From assembly GCA_900771065.1 (NCBI GenBank), contig CAAGMP010000007.1, forward strand, positions 1 through 5,818: DNA of 5,818 nucleotides, in the 5' to 3' direction. A program made the position numbers and the translations under genes. Source of the stretch: an uncultured Acinetobacter sp. (GTDB taxonomy: Bacteria; Pseudomonadota; Gammaproteobacteria; Pseudomonadales; Moraxellaceae). Shown piece by piece: positions 1 to 5,277 of the stretch. The notes beneath the pieces are model-generated. The model saw nothing but the letters and a program-made list of their open reading frames with translations, was not told the origin of the DNA and made no database searches. Each line of letters opens with the position of its first letter. Within the stretch, counting starts at the first letter, position 1.

Positions 1-11
1 AAAATAATCTG

Positions 12-31
12 TTTTAGACTAAGGTCTAAAA
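12..31. terminator. Possible terminator hairpin of an upstream gene
   Basis: A perfect 8-bp stem (TTTTAGAC / GTCTAAAA) closes a 4-base TAAG loop. On the + strand it is followed by a T-rich run (bases 33-49). This fits an intrinsic terminator for a gene ending left of the window, but the stem has only two G/C pairs and the T tract starts several bases after it. A palindromic operator is the main alternative. Confidence 0.4.
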
Positions 32-48
32 GTATATTTTATTAATTT

Positions 49-57
49 TGCTATAAT
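49..57 (+). promoter_or_regulatory. Extended -10 promoter element, candidate for apt
   Basis: TGCTATAAT matches the extended -10 consensus TGnTATAAT exactly. No good -35 box lies 16-18 bases upstream, which extended -10 promoters can tolerate. If used, it gives apt a leader of about 150 bases. A second TATAAT at 60-65 overlaps the same AT-rich tract, so chance matches are likely in this composition. A weaker pair nearer the gene (TTTACT 152-157 and TATTAA 177-182, 19-base spacer) is less convincing. Confidence 0.35.
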
Positions 58-215
58 AATATAATTATTAAAACTATATTCATTATTTATTTAAAAAATA
101 GTATCTAAAAAACAATAAGTTAAAAAATTAACCTAAATTTTCAGCCGCTTTTTTACTAGCCATTTTAAAATAAAACTATTAAAATTTAACCACTTTCGTT
201 ATTCGATCATCTCCT

Positions 216-758
216 ATGAGCAATTTGTCAACGACTTTGTGGTCAAACATTCGTACAGTACCAAATTTTCCAAAGCCAGGCGTTTGTTTTTATGATTTAA
301 CCCCTTTATTGGTGAGTCATATTAATGAGTTGGCAGATGCTTTGGTTGCAAGTATTCCTGCTGAACAAGCTAAAGAAGTAGAAAGTTTCGTGGCTGTGGA
401 AGCGCGTGGTTTTGTTTTAGCAAGTTTATTAGCACAACGTTTGAACAAAGGTTTATTGTTAGTGCGTAAAGCAGGTAAATTGCCACCACCCGTTGTAGGC
501 GTAGGTTACAGCTTGGAATATGGTTTGGATCGCCTTGAAATGGCACGTGATATTGAACCCAAAAAAGTCATTTTGGTTGACGATGTTTTAGCAACAGGCG
601 GCACACTAAGAGCAGTTAAAGAATTGGTTGAAAAATGTAATCATCAAGTTTTAGGTGCAAGCATTTTCTTAGACTTACCGCATTTACATAACGATTTAGG
701 TATGAAAGTTTGGTCGGTTTTAGATGAAACAGAGAAGCCGCAATTAGAAGTTGCGTAA
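216..758 (+). CDS. apt: Adenine phosphoribosyltransferase
   Basis: The 180-residue product should convert adenine and PRPP to AMP plus pyrophosphate in the cytoplasm, the adenine-salvage step. The family signatures appear in order: the N-terminal NFPKPG segment (residues 17-22), VEARGF (61-66), the flexible-loop segment RKAGKLP (84-90) with LEYG (100-103), and the PRPP-binding motif VILVDDVLATGGT (118-130). Length is normal for bacterial APRT (E. coli about 183). The ATG at 216 is chosen because the alignable N terminus starts right after it and a stop lies at 180-182 in frame. There is no Shine-Dalgarno sequence; the start is preceded by CATCTCCT, so translation may be modest or depend on an unstructured leader. 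One oddity is FYD at residues 25-27, where most APRTs have FRD. The gene stands alone and converges on the hydrolase gene. Confidence 0.96.
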   Translation: MSNLSTTLWSNIRTVPNFPKPGVCFYDLTPLLVSHINELADALVASIPAEQAKEVESFVAVEARGFVLASLLAQRLNKGLLLVRKAGKLPPPVVGVGYSLEYGLDRLEMARDIEPKKVILVDDVLATGGTLRAVKELVEKCNHQVLGASIFLDLPHLHNDLGMKVWSVLDETEKPQLEVA

Positions 759-767
759 TAATTAAAG

Positions 768-793
768 AACCTTGTTTTAAACAAGGTTTTTTT
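768..793. terminator. Intrinsic terminator after apt
   Basis: AACCTTG (768-774) pairs with CAAGGTT (782-788), with possible extension into the TTT/AAA of the loop, and T787-T793 forms a run of seven T. It sits 10 bases after the apt stop. The T tract overlaps the last codons of the convergent hydrolase gene. Read on the minus strand, the hairpin is followed only by a broken T run (TTCTTTAATTATT), so it may stop both transcripts but is clearly better for apt. Confidence 0.85.
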
Positions 794-1304
794 ATTCCTT
801 GAATAACTTAAAATGTTCAGTGAAAACATCAATAACATGATTAACTTGTTCAGGTTTTAATAAACGATGATGTCCACCTTCAACTGCTTCAACTAACATA
901 TAAGATTCAAGTTGCTGTTGAGTTTGATACATATCTAAAATTTCATCGCCCAATTCTAAATAAGCCATTTGTGGAATATCGTGGTTTAAATCTTCATCGC
1001 TAATTTTTGGATAATCATCCCGAAAATTAGGTGCTAAACTCGGGTTAGAAATAACCGCAGGCAGACCAAATAAGCGCGACATTTTAAGTGCCCAATATCC
1101 CCCTAAACTGTGACCCACCAATAGATTTGGTTTAATTTTTTCAATGAGTTGGCAGTAAAGTTGTTGAACAGTTTGATAGCTCAAATTACGATAATCAACA
1201 TTAATACAATATTTTTTTTCATAATCTAAAGTGTGATATTTTGTCGAATCTTTCGACGAATCTAAGCCATGTAAAAATAAAATTTTAGCTTTTGGGTTAG
1301 TCAT
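792..1304 (-). CDS. YqiA/UPF0227-like alpha/beta hydrolase
   Basis: The 170-residue protein has the compact alpha/beta-hydrolase fold of the YqiA/YcfP (UPF0227) group. Visible elements are the N-terminal strand and oxyanion segment LFLHGLDSS (residues 9-17), the nucleophile elbow GHSLGG (64-69, Ser66), a likely acid in ELGDEILD (117-124, Asp120), and the C-terminal EGGHH (142-146), with His146 the likely catalytic histidine. SNPSL (86-90) matches the NP(A/S/N) segment that family members have after the third strand. It is probably a cytosolic esterase; E. coli YqiA was reported to have esterase activity on short acyl esters, and the physiological substrate is unclear. The ATG at 1304 is preferred because MTNPKAKILFLHG matches the family's short N terminus. 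A TTG ten codons earlier (1334) would add a hydrophobic stub. Neither start has a good ribosome binding site. The gene diverges from lysS. Confidence 0.82.
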   Translation of the reverse strand: MTNPKAKILFLHGLDSSKDSTKYHTLDYEKKYCINVDYRNLSYQTVQQLYCQLIEKIKPNLLVGHSLGGYWALKMSRLFGLPAVISNPSLAPNFRDDYPKISDEDLNHDIPQMAYLELGDEILDMYQTQQQLESYMLVEAVEGGHHRLLKPEQVNHVIDVFTEHFKLFKE

Positions 1305-1357
1305 AAAAATAGGTACCAATAATGCAATAGTCAATCTAATCTAATTTGTGACTAAGT

Positions 1358-1394
1358 CTAAATGTTAACCATTTTTTAAACAGCTAGCATTTAG
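1358..1394. repeat. Inverted repeat in the hydrolase/lysS divergent region
   Basis: CTAAATG (1358-1364) and CATTTAG (1388-1394) are perfect inverted copies with 23 bases between them. The left arm overlaps a second small palindrome, GACTAAGTC (1350-1358). The position, just upstream of the hydrolase start and between two divergent genes, would suit an operator, but 7-bp arms in DNA this AT-rich can arise by chance. Confidence 0.25.
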
Positions 1395-1482
1395 TCGAAT
1401 TTAAATCATCGAAATAGACTTTGGTGGTAGATTGGTCTGATTTGTGAAAATTGTATTTTTTTCATCAAGATTCGATTTTCTG

Positions 1483-1511
1483 GTGAGCTGAAATCTGCTA
1501 TGGTATACAAT
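1483..1511 (+). promoter_or_regulatory. Candidate lysS promoter
   Basis: TACAAT (1506-1511) matches five of six -10 positions and is preceded, at a 17-base spacing, by GTGAGC (1483-1488), which keeps only the TGA core of the -35 box. An overlapping TGGTATACA at 1501-1509 gives an alternative extended -10. Transcription would start near 1518, leaving a leader of about 25 bases that carries the lysS ribosome binding site. Confidence 0.45.
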
Positions 1512-1542
1512 TCCTTTTTTAACTACTTATATTGAGGCAGAG

Positions 1543-3072
1543 ATGACGCAAAATAACGCTCAATCGACTTCTGAACCCACTATTTCCGAAAACGATTTAA
1601 TCGCACAGCGTCATGCCAAGTTAAAACAAATCGAAGAAAAAGCAAAACAAACAGGTGCAAGTGCTTGGCCAAATACGTTTAAACGCGAACATTATGCCCA
1701 AGATTTACAACAACAATTTGCCAATATTTCGAAAGAAGAAATTGAAGCAGGCGAGAAAGTTTATGTAAAAGTGGCTGGTCGCGTTATGTTAAACCGTGGT
1801 TCATTCATGGTTATTCAAGATATGACTGGACGTATTCAATTGTATGTTCCACGTAAAGAATTAACCTCAGAAATTTTAGAAAGCATTAAAAGTTTAGATC
1901 TTGGCGATATTATTGCTGTTGAAGGCTATATCGGTCGTTCAGGTAAAGGCGATCTTTATGTTCACATTGAACAATTTGAATTGTTGACTAAATCGTTACG
2001 ACCTTTACCTGATAAATTTCATGGCCTAACAGATACTGAAGTAAAATATCGTAAGCGTTATTTAGATTTAATTGTCAATGAAGAAACACGTAAAACATTT
2101 GAAATTCGTGCTAAAGTGGTAGCAGGAATTCGTTCATTTTTAAATGAAAAGCGTTTTATGGAAGTGGAAACCCCAATGATGCATGTTATTCCAGGTGGTG
2201 CGTCTGCGCGTCCATTTGAAACACATCATAATGCTTTAGACATGCCACTATTTTTGCGTATTGCACCCGAATTATATTTGAAGCGTTTAGTAGTAGGTGG
2301 TTTTGAACGTGTGTTTGAAATTAATCGTAACTTCCGTAACGAAGGAGTTTCAACACGTCATAATCCTGAATTTACGATGATTGAATTTTATCAAGCTTAT
2401 GCAGATTATAAAGATTTGATGGAACTCACCGAACAAATGTTGGAAAAATTGGCAGTTGAAATTTTAGGTTCAACCGATGTGCCTTATGGTGAAGAAGTAT
2501 TTAGCTTCAAAGGTCCATTTAAGAAAATCTCTATGTTTGATGCGATCTTAGAACATAACCCACAATTTACACCTGAAAATGTAAATGACCGTGATTTCCT
2601 TGCTCAATTTGTTCAAGAGGAATTGAAAGAACAGGTGAAAGCAGGTTTTGGTTTAGGTAAATTACAAACCATTGTTTTTGAAGAAACTGTTGAAACTAAA
2701 CTACGTCAACCGACATTTATTACAGAATATCCAGCGGAAACTTCTCCACTTGCACGTCGTAATGATGAAAATCCGCATATCACCGATCGTTTTGAATTTT
2801 TCATTGGTGGTCGTGAATTAGCAAATGGCTTCTCAGAATTAAATGATCCAATTGATCAAGCAGAGCGTTTCCAAGCTCAAGTTGCAGAAAAAGATGCAGG
2901 TGATGATGAAGCAATGCATTATGATGCCGACTTTGTAGAAGCTTTAGAGTATGGTTTACCGCCGACAGCAGGCGAAGGAATTGGCATTGATCGTTTAGTC
3001 ATGTTATTTGCCAATGCACCAAGTATCCGTGATGTTATTTTGTTCCCGCACATGCGTCATAAAAACGCTTAA
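1543..3072 (+). CDS. lysS: Lysyl-tRNA synthetase, class II
   Basis: The 509-residue enzyme attaches lysine to tRNA-Lys using ATP in the cytoplasm. An N-terminal helical segment (about 1-65) leads into the OB-fold anticodon-binding domain (about 70-150, including GRIQLYV at 96-102). The class II catalytic core carries motif 1 around FMEVETPMM (205-213) with the following PGGASARPF (217-225), motif 2 FRNEGVSTRHNPEFT (264-278), and motif 3 GEGIGIDRLVML (477-488). ITEYPAETSPLARR (393-406) and GGRELANGFSELND (422-435) are typical of LysRS. Length matches E. coli LysS (505). The ATG at 1543 has GAGG (1534-1537) five bases upstream, a good ribosome binding site. The OB fold looks about four residues short after GRVML compared with E. 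coli. Both flanking genes point the opposite way, so lysS is monocistronic here. Confidence 0.98.
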   Translation: MTQNNAQSTSEPTISENDLIAQRHAKLKQIEEKAKQTGASAWPNTFKREHYAQDLQQQFANISKEEIEAGEKVYVKVAGRVMLNRGSFMVIQDMTGRIQLYVPRKELTSEILESIKSLDLGDIIAVEGYIGRSGKGDLYVHIEQFELLTKSLRPLPDKFHGLTDTEVKYRKRYLDLIVNEETRKTFEIRAKVVAGIRSFLNEKRFMEVETPMMHVIPGGASARPFETHHNALDMPLFLRIAPELYLKRLVVGGFERVFEINRNFRNEGVSTRHNPEFTMIEFYQAYADYKDLMELTEQMLEKLAVEILGSTDVPYGEEVFSFKGPFKKISMFDAILEHNPQFTPENVNDRDFLAQFVQEELKEQVKAGFGLGKLQTIVFEETVETKLRQPTFITEYPAETSPLARRNDENPHITDRFEFFIGGRELANGFSELNDPIDQAERFQAQVAEKDAGDDEAMHYDADFVEALEYGLPPTAGEGIGIDRLVMLFANAPSIRDVILFPHMRHKNA

Positions 3073-3075
3073 TTC

Positions 3076-3105
3076 AAAAAACCCGCTTTAAAAGCGGGTT
3101 TTTTT
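3076..3105. terminator. Bidirectional intrinsic terminator between lysS and the porin gene
   Basis: ACCCGC (3081-3086) pairs with GCGGGT (3094-3099); the TTT/AAAA loop bases can extend the stem. An A run (3076-3081) and a T run (3099-3105) flank it, so it gives a GC-rich hairpin plus U tract in both directions. It begins 4 bases after the lysS stop and is about 70 bases past the porin stop on the minus strand. This is the clearest terminator in the window. Confidence 0.93.
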
Positions 3106-3127
3106 AGATTCTGATGGTACAGCCAAT

Positions 3128-3161
3128 AAGTCAAAAATTCAGATTATGGAATTTTTGGCTT
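3128..3161. repeat. AT-rich hairpin downstream of the porin gene
   Basis: CAAAAATTC (3132-3140) pairs with GAATTTTTG (3149-3157) around an 8-base loop, and AAG/CTT extends the stem past one T/G position, giving about 13 pairs. It lies within the 3' untranslated region of the minus-strand porin mRNA, before the strong terminator. It has no T run after it on either strand in the right place, so it is more likely a 3'-end stabilising stem than a terminator. Confidence 0.5.
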
Positions 3162-3175
3162 AAATTAGATTTTAA

Positions 3176-4081
3176 TTAAAATCTGAATTTAGCGCTGATA
3201 TTGCCAGAATTAACATTTTTTCCGCCATTGTCATTCATACCATGAATAAACGCTGCACCAAGCGAAATGTTTTGTGTTACAAAGTAGCTTGTATCTACAC
3301 TAACTGCCGATGTTGGAATTTTTCCACCAGTATGGTCAGAATTAACATAGCCAATACCAAAGCCTAGTTGTGGTGTCACATATAAATCAGACTTGATACC
3401 GTACATTGTGCTTGCACCATGTGCAAGTTTAGTTTCAAAACCAATAGACATACCAGTATCTTGAATTGGTCCTAAATATTTAAGACGCGCAGTATAGCTA
3501 TCTTTTTTGTCATCAATGTTACGACTTTCGATACCTGCATTGACAATACCATTCTGTAAGATATCAAATGCATCTAAAGAATCTTGCGCTGTATGCGTAT
3601 AGCCTAAAGCAACTAATAAATTAGGCATAACAACCGCACCTAATTCTACAGCATAACGATCGCCAGAATCTTTTTCTTTATAATTAGCAGCCGTAAAATC
3701 ATTTTTAGGCTTTGTTTTTGAATGGTTATAAGACACGCTACCATAAAGAGGAATATTATCTACAGGATAATATCCTTCTGCTTTAACACCATAACTTTGT
3801 TGTTCAGATTTCACCTTGCCTTGAACATCATCAGCAGTTAATCGGCCATAGTTGTAGGCAGCAGAAACACTAGTTGCTTGATTTAAGAATGCAGCTTCAG
3901 CTAATGGACCTTTTGAAGAATCAATATTGTTTAGATAGTAAGTACCTTGTACGCCACCATCGTAGTTTCCATTCGTCAATTTTGAATCATAGTATCCAAC
4001 AACACCATCGACTTCAAATTGATACGCAGACGCGCTGAAAGATGCCAAAAGCATAAAGCTTGTAAGTACAGTTTTTTTCAT
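3176..4081 (-). CDS. Omp33-36-family outer-membrane porin
   Basis: The 301-residue precursor has a clear Sec signal peptide (MKK, a hydrophobic core, then ASA), with cleavage likely after residue 19 to give a mature start YQFEVDG. The mature part is rich in alternating aromatic/hydrophobic residues and Gly/Asn/Asp turns, as in a beta-barrel. It ends in AKFRF with a terminal Phe, the usual signal for BAM-mediated insertion. GTYYLNNIDSSKGPLAEAAF (46-65) and SGDRYAVELGA (139-149) closely resemble A. baumannii Omp33-36 from memory. That protein is described as a water/solute channel linked to virulence and, when lost, to reduced carbapenem susceptibility. Whether this homologue does the same is inference. 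The ATG at 4081 is chosen over the in-frame ATG at 4111 because it starts the signal peptide and has AGGG seven bases upstream. The gene is monocistronic and converges on lysS. Confidence 0.9.
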   Translation of the reverse strand: MKKTVLTSFMLLASFSASAYQFEVDGVVGYYDSKLTNGNYDGGVQGTYYLNNIDSSKGPLAEAAFLNQATSVSAAYNYGRLTADDVQGKVKSEQQSYGVKAEGYYPVDNIPLYGSVSYNHSKTKPKNDFTAANYKEKDSGDRYAVELGAVVMPNLLVALGYTHTAQDSLDAFDILQNGIVNAGIESRNIDDKKDSYTARLKYLGPIQDTGMSIGFETKLAHGASTMYGIKSDLYVTPQLGFGIGYVNSDHTGGKIPTSAVSVDTSYFVTQNISLGAAFIHGMNDNGGKNVNSGNISAKFRF

Positions 4082-4106
4082 GTAGCTACCCTTTGGTTTA
4101 ATTATC

Positions 4107-4126
4107 CACATATATTATTCTATGTG
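4107..4126. repeat. Inverted repeat at the porin transcription start
   Basis: CACATA (4107-4112) and TATGTG (4121-4126) are perfect inverted copies with 8 bases between them. They lie immediately downstream of the porin -10 and overlap the predicted start point. They could form a stem at the very 5' end of the mRNA or act as a DNA operator; the sequence does not say which. Confidence 0.4.
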
Positions 4127-4127
4127 A

Positions 4128-4136
4128 ATTATACCA
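4128..4136 (-). promoter_or_regulatory. Extended -10 promoter of the porin gene
   Basis: On the minus strand TGGTATAAT is a perfect TGnTATAAT extended -10. The sequence 16-18 bases upstream (around TATCAA) is a poor -35, which the extended element can offset. Transcription would start near 4121, giving a leader of about 40 bases before the ATG at 4081. It is the best promoter match in the window for a known gene. Confidence 0.7.
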
Positions 4137-4143
4137 CTGAAGT

Positions 4144-4170
4144 AATCAAATTGATATTCAGTATTTGATT
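4144..4170. promoter_or_regulatory. Possible operator between divergent porin and plus-strand promoters
   Basis: AATCAAA (4144-4150) and TTTGATT (4164-4170) are inverted copies with 13 bases between them, and ATCAAATTGAT (4145-4155) is itself nearly palindromic. The block covers the place where the porin -35 would be and overlaps the possible -35 of the plus-strand promoter. A regulator bound here could act on both. No known operator was recognised. Confidence 0.3.
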
Positions 4171-4191
4171 CTAGACAGAACAACCTATAAT
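4165..4191 (+). promoter_or_regulatory. Candidate promoter divergent from the porin gene
   Basis: TATAAT at 4186-4191 is a consensus -10. TTGATT (4165-4170) matches four of six -35 positions, but the spacer is only 15 bases, shorter than usual. The predicted start is near 4198. It would drive the 12-codon ORF at 4248 and could end at the hairpin and T run at 4367-4402. Confidence 0.35.
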
Positions 4192-4247
4192 TTATCACTT
4201 TTAAGCCAACGCAGTGTTAACTTTACAGAGATTAAACGAGGTAAATA

Positions 4248-4286
4248 ATGAGTCTAGAATTTAAAAATAATCTGAATGACAAATAA
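4248..4286 (+). CDS. Possible 12-codon leader peptide or gene remnant
   Basis: The ORF encodes MSLEFKNNLNDK. It stands out because of its start, not its length: GAGGT (4238-4242) lies five bases before the ATG, a better ribosome binding site than that of apt, the hydrolase or cysD, and a consensus -10 lies about 56 bases upstream. It contains no run of regulatory codons that would suggest classic attenuation. It could be a translated leader, the first codons of a decayed gene (no continuing frame was found downstream), or chance. No homologue is recognised. Confidence 0.25.
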   Translation: MSLEFKNNLNDK

Positions 4287-4366
4287 AAAATTAAATTAAA
4301 AAAATAGGGCTAAGTTTATAAATGAGTTATGACACAAATTTAAAACTGGCTATCCTATGCTCAAGT

Positions 4367-4402
4367 TTACACAATTATTTTGTACGATTGGTAATTTTTT
4401 TT
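4367..4402 (+). terminator. Possible intrinsic terminator in the gene-free stretch
   Basis: TTAC-A-CAAT (4367-4375, one bulged A) pairs with ATTGGTAA (4387-4394) around an 11-base loop, and eight T follow directly (4395-4402). The hairpin-then-T geometry is right for a plus-strand terminator, but the stem is short and AT-rich, so it would be weak. With the upstream promoter it would bound a transcript of about 200 bases. Confidence 0.35.
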
Positions 4403-4477
4403 ATAAAACTTTGTAAGAATAAACAATAGCTAAAAATATTTGCTGTTTAGAAAGACAATATCAAAAACGAAAACAAG

Positions 4478-4506
4478 AATCTACCTATTATAAAAATAGG
4501 CAGATT
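4478..4506 (-). terminator. Terminator-like hairpin after the 180-residue gene
   Basis: AATCT-A-CCTATT (4478-4489) pairs with AATAGG-C-AGATT (4495-4506) apart from one A/C mismatch, around a 5-base loop. On the minus strand it starts 5 bases after the stop codon and is followed by TTGTTTTCGTTTTTG, an interrupted T-rich run. It fits a factor-independent terminator of moderate strength. Confidence 0.6.
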
Positions 4507-4511
4507 TATTT

Positions 4512-5054
4512 TTATAATAAAGCACTTTGAATACGTACTTTTACAGCCAAAGCTTGTTGAATAATAAAAGATTTCATCCAATTCACTTCTATACCCATAG
4601 GGTTGGTTTTGATTGCTGATTGTAAAAAATGCATTTCAGGTAAAGTGAAAAGTTGTTGCTCAATTTGCGCTTCTAAAACTTCTGCGGTGGCAATTAATGG
4701 CATTTCAATTAAATAAAATGCTTTTGGATAATTATAAAAGGCATAAAGTAAATTAAATGCTTTTTGATCTGCTTTTAAATTGCCAGCTCCAATTTCATAT
4801 GAGCGATCTTGGTTGCTATGTGTAATGCCAACCAAAAAATAAATGGTATTGTTTTGCAATTTTAGTCCAAATTGTAATCCTAATTGGTCTGCACTAATAT
4901 CGTGTTGAATAAAATTATCTAAAGCCGAGCCATCTTCATTGAATGGTTCTTGTAACACCAACAAATTGGAATCATGTTGATATAAAAAACCTGCAAGTCT
5001 GGCATTTTCTAAACATTTTTTTAGGGTTTCTAAATCGAACGCACTGTAAGGCAT
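4512..5054 (-). CDS. Uncharacterised 180-residue protein
   Basis: I do not recognise this family. The product is soluble-looking, with no signal peptide and no clear transmembrane segment, so it is probably cytoplasmic. The N-terminal part (about 5-22) reads as a helix. A mixed alpha/beta middle contains GLQFGLKLQNN (59-69) and IYFLVGITHS (71-80), which look like beta strands. The aromatic-rich segment AFNLLYAFYNYPKAFYLIEM (99-118) may form part of a hydrophobic core. The C terminus (about 157-179) is probably helical. No catalytic or metal-binding motif is evident. The frame is long and uninterrupted, codon use resembles the neighbours, and a terminator-like hairpin follows it, so the gene is likely real. 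There is no Shine-Dalgarno sequence before the ATG; GAGGAAG lies about 24 bases upstream, too far. A small ORF ending 20 bases upstream could be co-transcribed. Confidence 0.75.
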   Translation of the reverse strand: MPYSAFDLETLKKCLENARLAGFLYQHDSNLLVLQEPFNEDGSALDNFIQHDISADQLGLQFGLKLQNNTIYFLVGITHSNQDRSYEIGAGNLKADQKAFNLLYAFYNYPKAFYLIEMPLIATAEVLEAQIEQQLFTLPEMHFLQSAIKTNPMGIEVNWMKSFIIQQALAVKVRIQSALL

Positions 5055-5074
5055 AACAAAATAAACATATCAAA

Positions 5075-5173
5075 TTAAACTTCCTCTATTAAAGCAGAAA
5101 AAATAATTTGATTTATAGAATCGAGTGATAACTTAATCGTTAATTCTGAATTTTCTTTATTCATTTTTTGCAT
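5075..5173 (-). CDS. Possible small ORF upstream of the 180-residue gene
   Basis: The frame reads 32 codons from the ATG at 5173, or 29 from the in-frame ATG at 5164. After a polar start (NKENSE) comes LTIKLSLDSINQIIFSALIEEV (residues 11-32), which looks like a short beta strand followed by an amphipathic helix. The stop lies 20 bases before the ATG of the next gene on the same strand. Against it, neither start has a Shine-Dalgarno sequence and no strong promoter is seen. Its last codons contain GAGGAAG, the only SD-like sequence near the downstream gene. It may be a real small protein, a truncated gene start or chance. Confidence 0.3.
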   Translation of the reverse strand: MQKMNKENSELTIKLSLDSINQIIFSALIEEV

Positions 5174-5216
5174 ATTAATATAAAAAAACAAGCAATCTGA
5201 CTGATAAATAAATCTT

Positions 5217-5233
5217 TATAATTCATATGAATT
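5217..5233 (+). promoter_or_regulatory. Possible cysD -10 box overlapping a 14-base palindrome
   Basis: TATAAT (5217-5222) is a consensus -10, without a good -35 at normal spacing. The perfect palindrome AATTCATATGAATT (5220-5233) overlaps its end and covers the expected start point, an operator-like position. A second -10-like TATAAG lies at 5260-5265. In enterobacteria cysDNC needs the activator CysB, and a weak -35 would be consistent with that, but I cannot identify a CysB site. Confidence 0.35.
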
Positions 5234-5240
5234 TTACAAA

Positions 5241-5255
5241 GTGTAATAAGTACAC
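5241..5255. repeat. Inverted repeat GTGTA-N5-TACAC before cysD
   Basis: GTGTA (5241-5245) and TACAC (5251-5255) are perfect inverted copies around ATAAG, starting 37 bases before the cysD ATG. It may be an operator half-site pair or a small leader stem. The arms are short, so chance cannot be excluded. Confidence 0.3.
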
Positions 5256-5277
5256 GAATTATAAGCTGGTGTTGTCC

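Larger units (their letters stand above)
4082..4511. other. 430-base stretch without a confirmed gene
   Basis: This stretch lies between the porin start and the end of the 180-residue gene. It holds the porin promoter and its inverted repeats, a divergent promoter-like site, the 12-codon ORF, and two hairpins. A second frame at 4322-4429 (+) reads 35 codons with a hydrophobic middle (LVIFFIKLC) but lacks a nearby ribosome binding site, and the T8 tract falls inside it. No RNA gene of a known class is recognised. Extreme AT content makes short matches unreliable. Confidence 0.6.

Noticed and set aside
128..163. 11-codon minus-strand ORF upstream of apt
   Set aside because: Too short, no ribosome binding site and no supporting promoter or neighbour.
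64..215. Purine riboswitch in the apt leader
   Set aside because: The conserved core sequence and three-way-junction stems expected for that class are not visible; the leader is mostly A/T runs.
644..838. 64-codon minus-strand frame overlapping the end of apt
   Set aside because: It lies antisense to conserved apt codons and the terminator and into the hydrolase 3' end; the translation has no family features.
1305..1334. TTG start ten codons upstream for the hydrolase
   Set aside because: It adds a hydrophobic stub not seen in YqiA-type proteins, and it has no ribosome binding site; the ATG at 1304 fits the family N terminus.
1303..1334. TTGACT with TATTTT at 17-base spacing as a hydrolase promoter
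   Set aside because: The -10 would end one base before the preferred ATG, so transcription would start inside the coding region.
4082..4111. Ten-residue N-terminal extension of the porin from the ATG at 4111
   Set aside because: It would put a polar stretch before the signal peptide; the ATG at 4081 starts a textbook signal peptide and has AGGG at good spacing.
4322..4429. 35-codon plus-strand ORF with a hydrophobic segment
   Set aside because: No Shine-Dalgarno sequence within range, the hydrophobic residues come largely from T-rich DNA, and the T8 tract of the terminator-like hairpin lies inside it.
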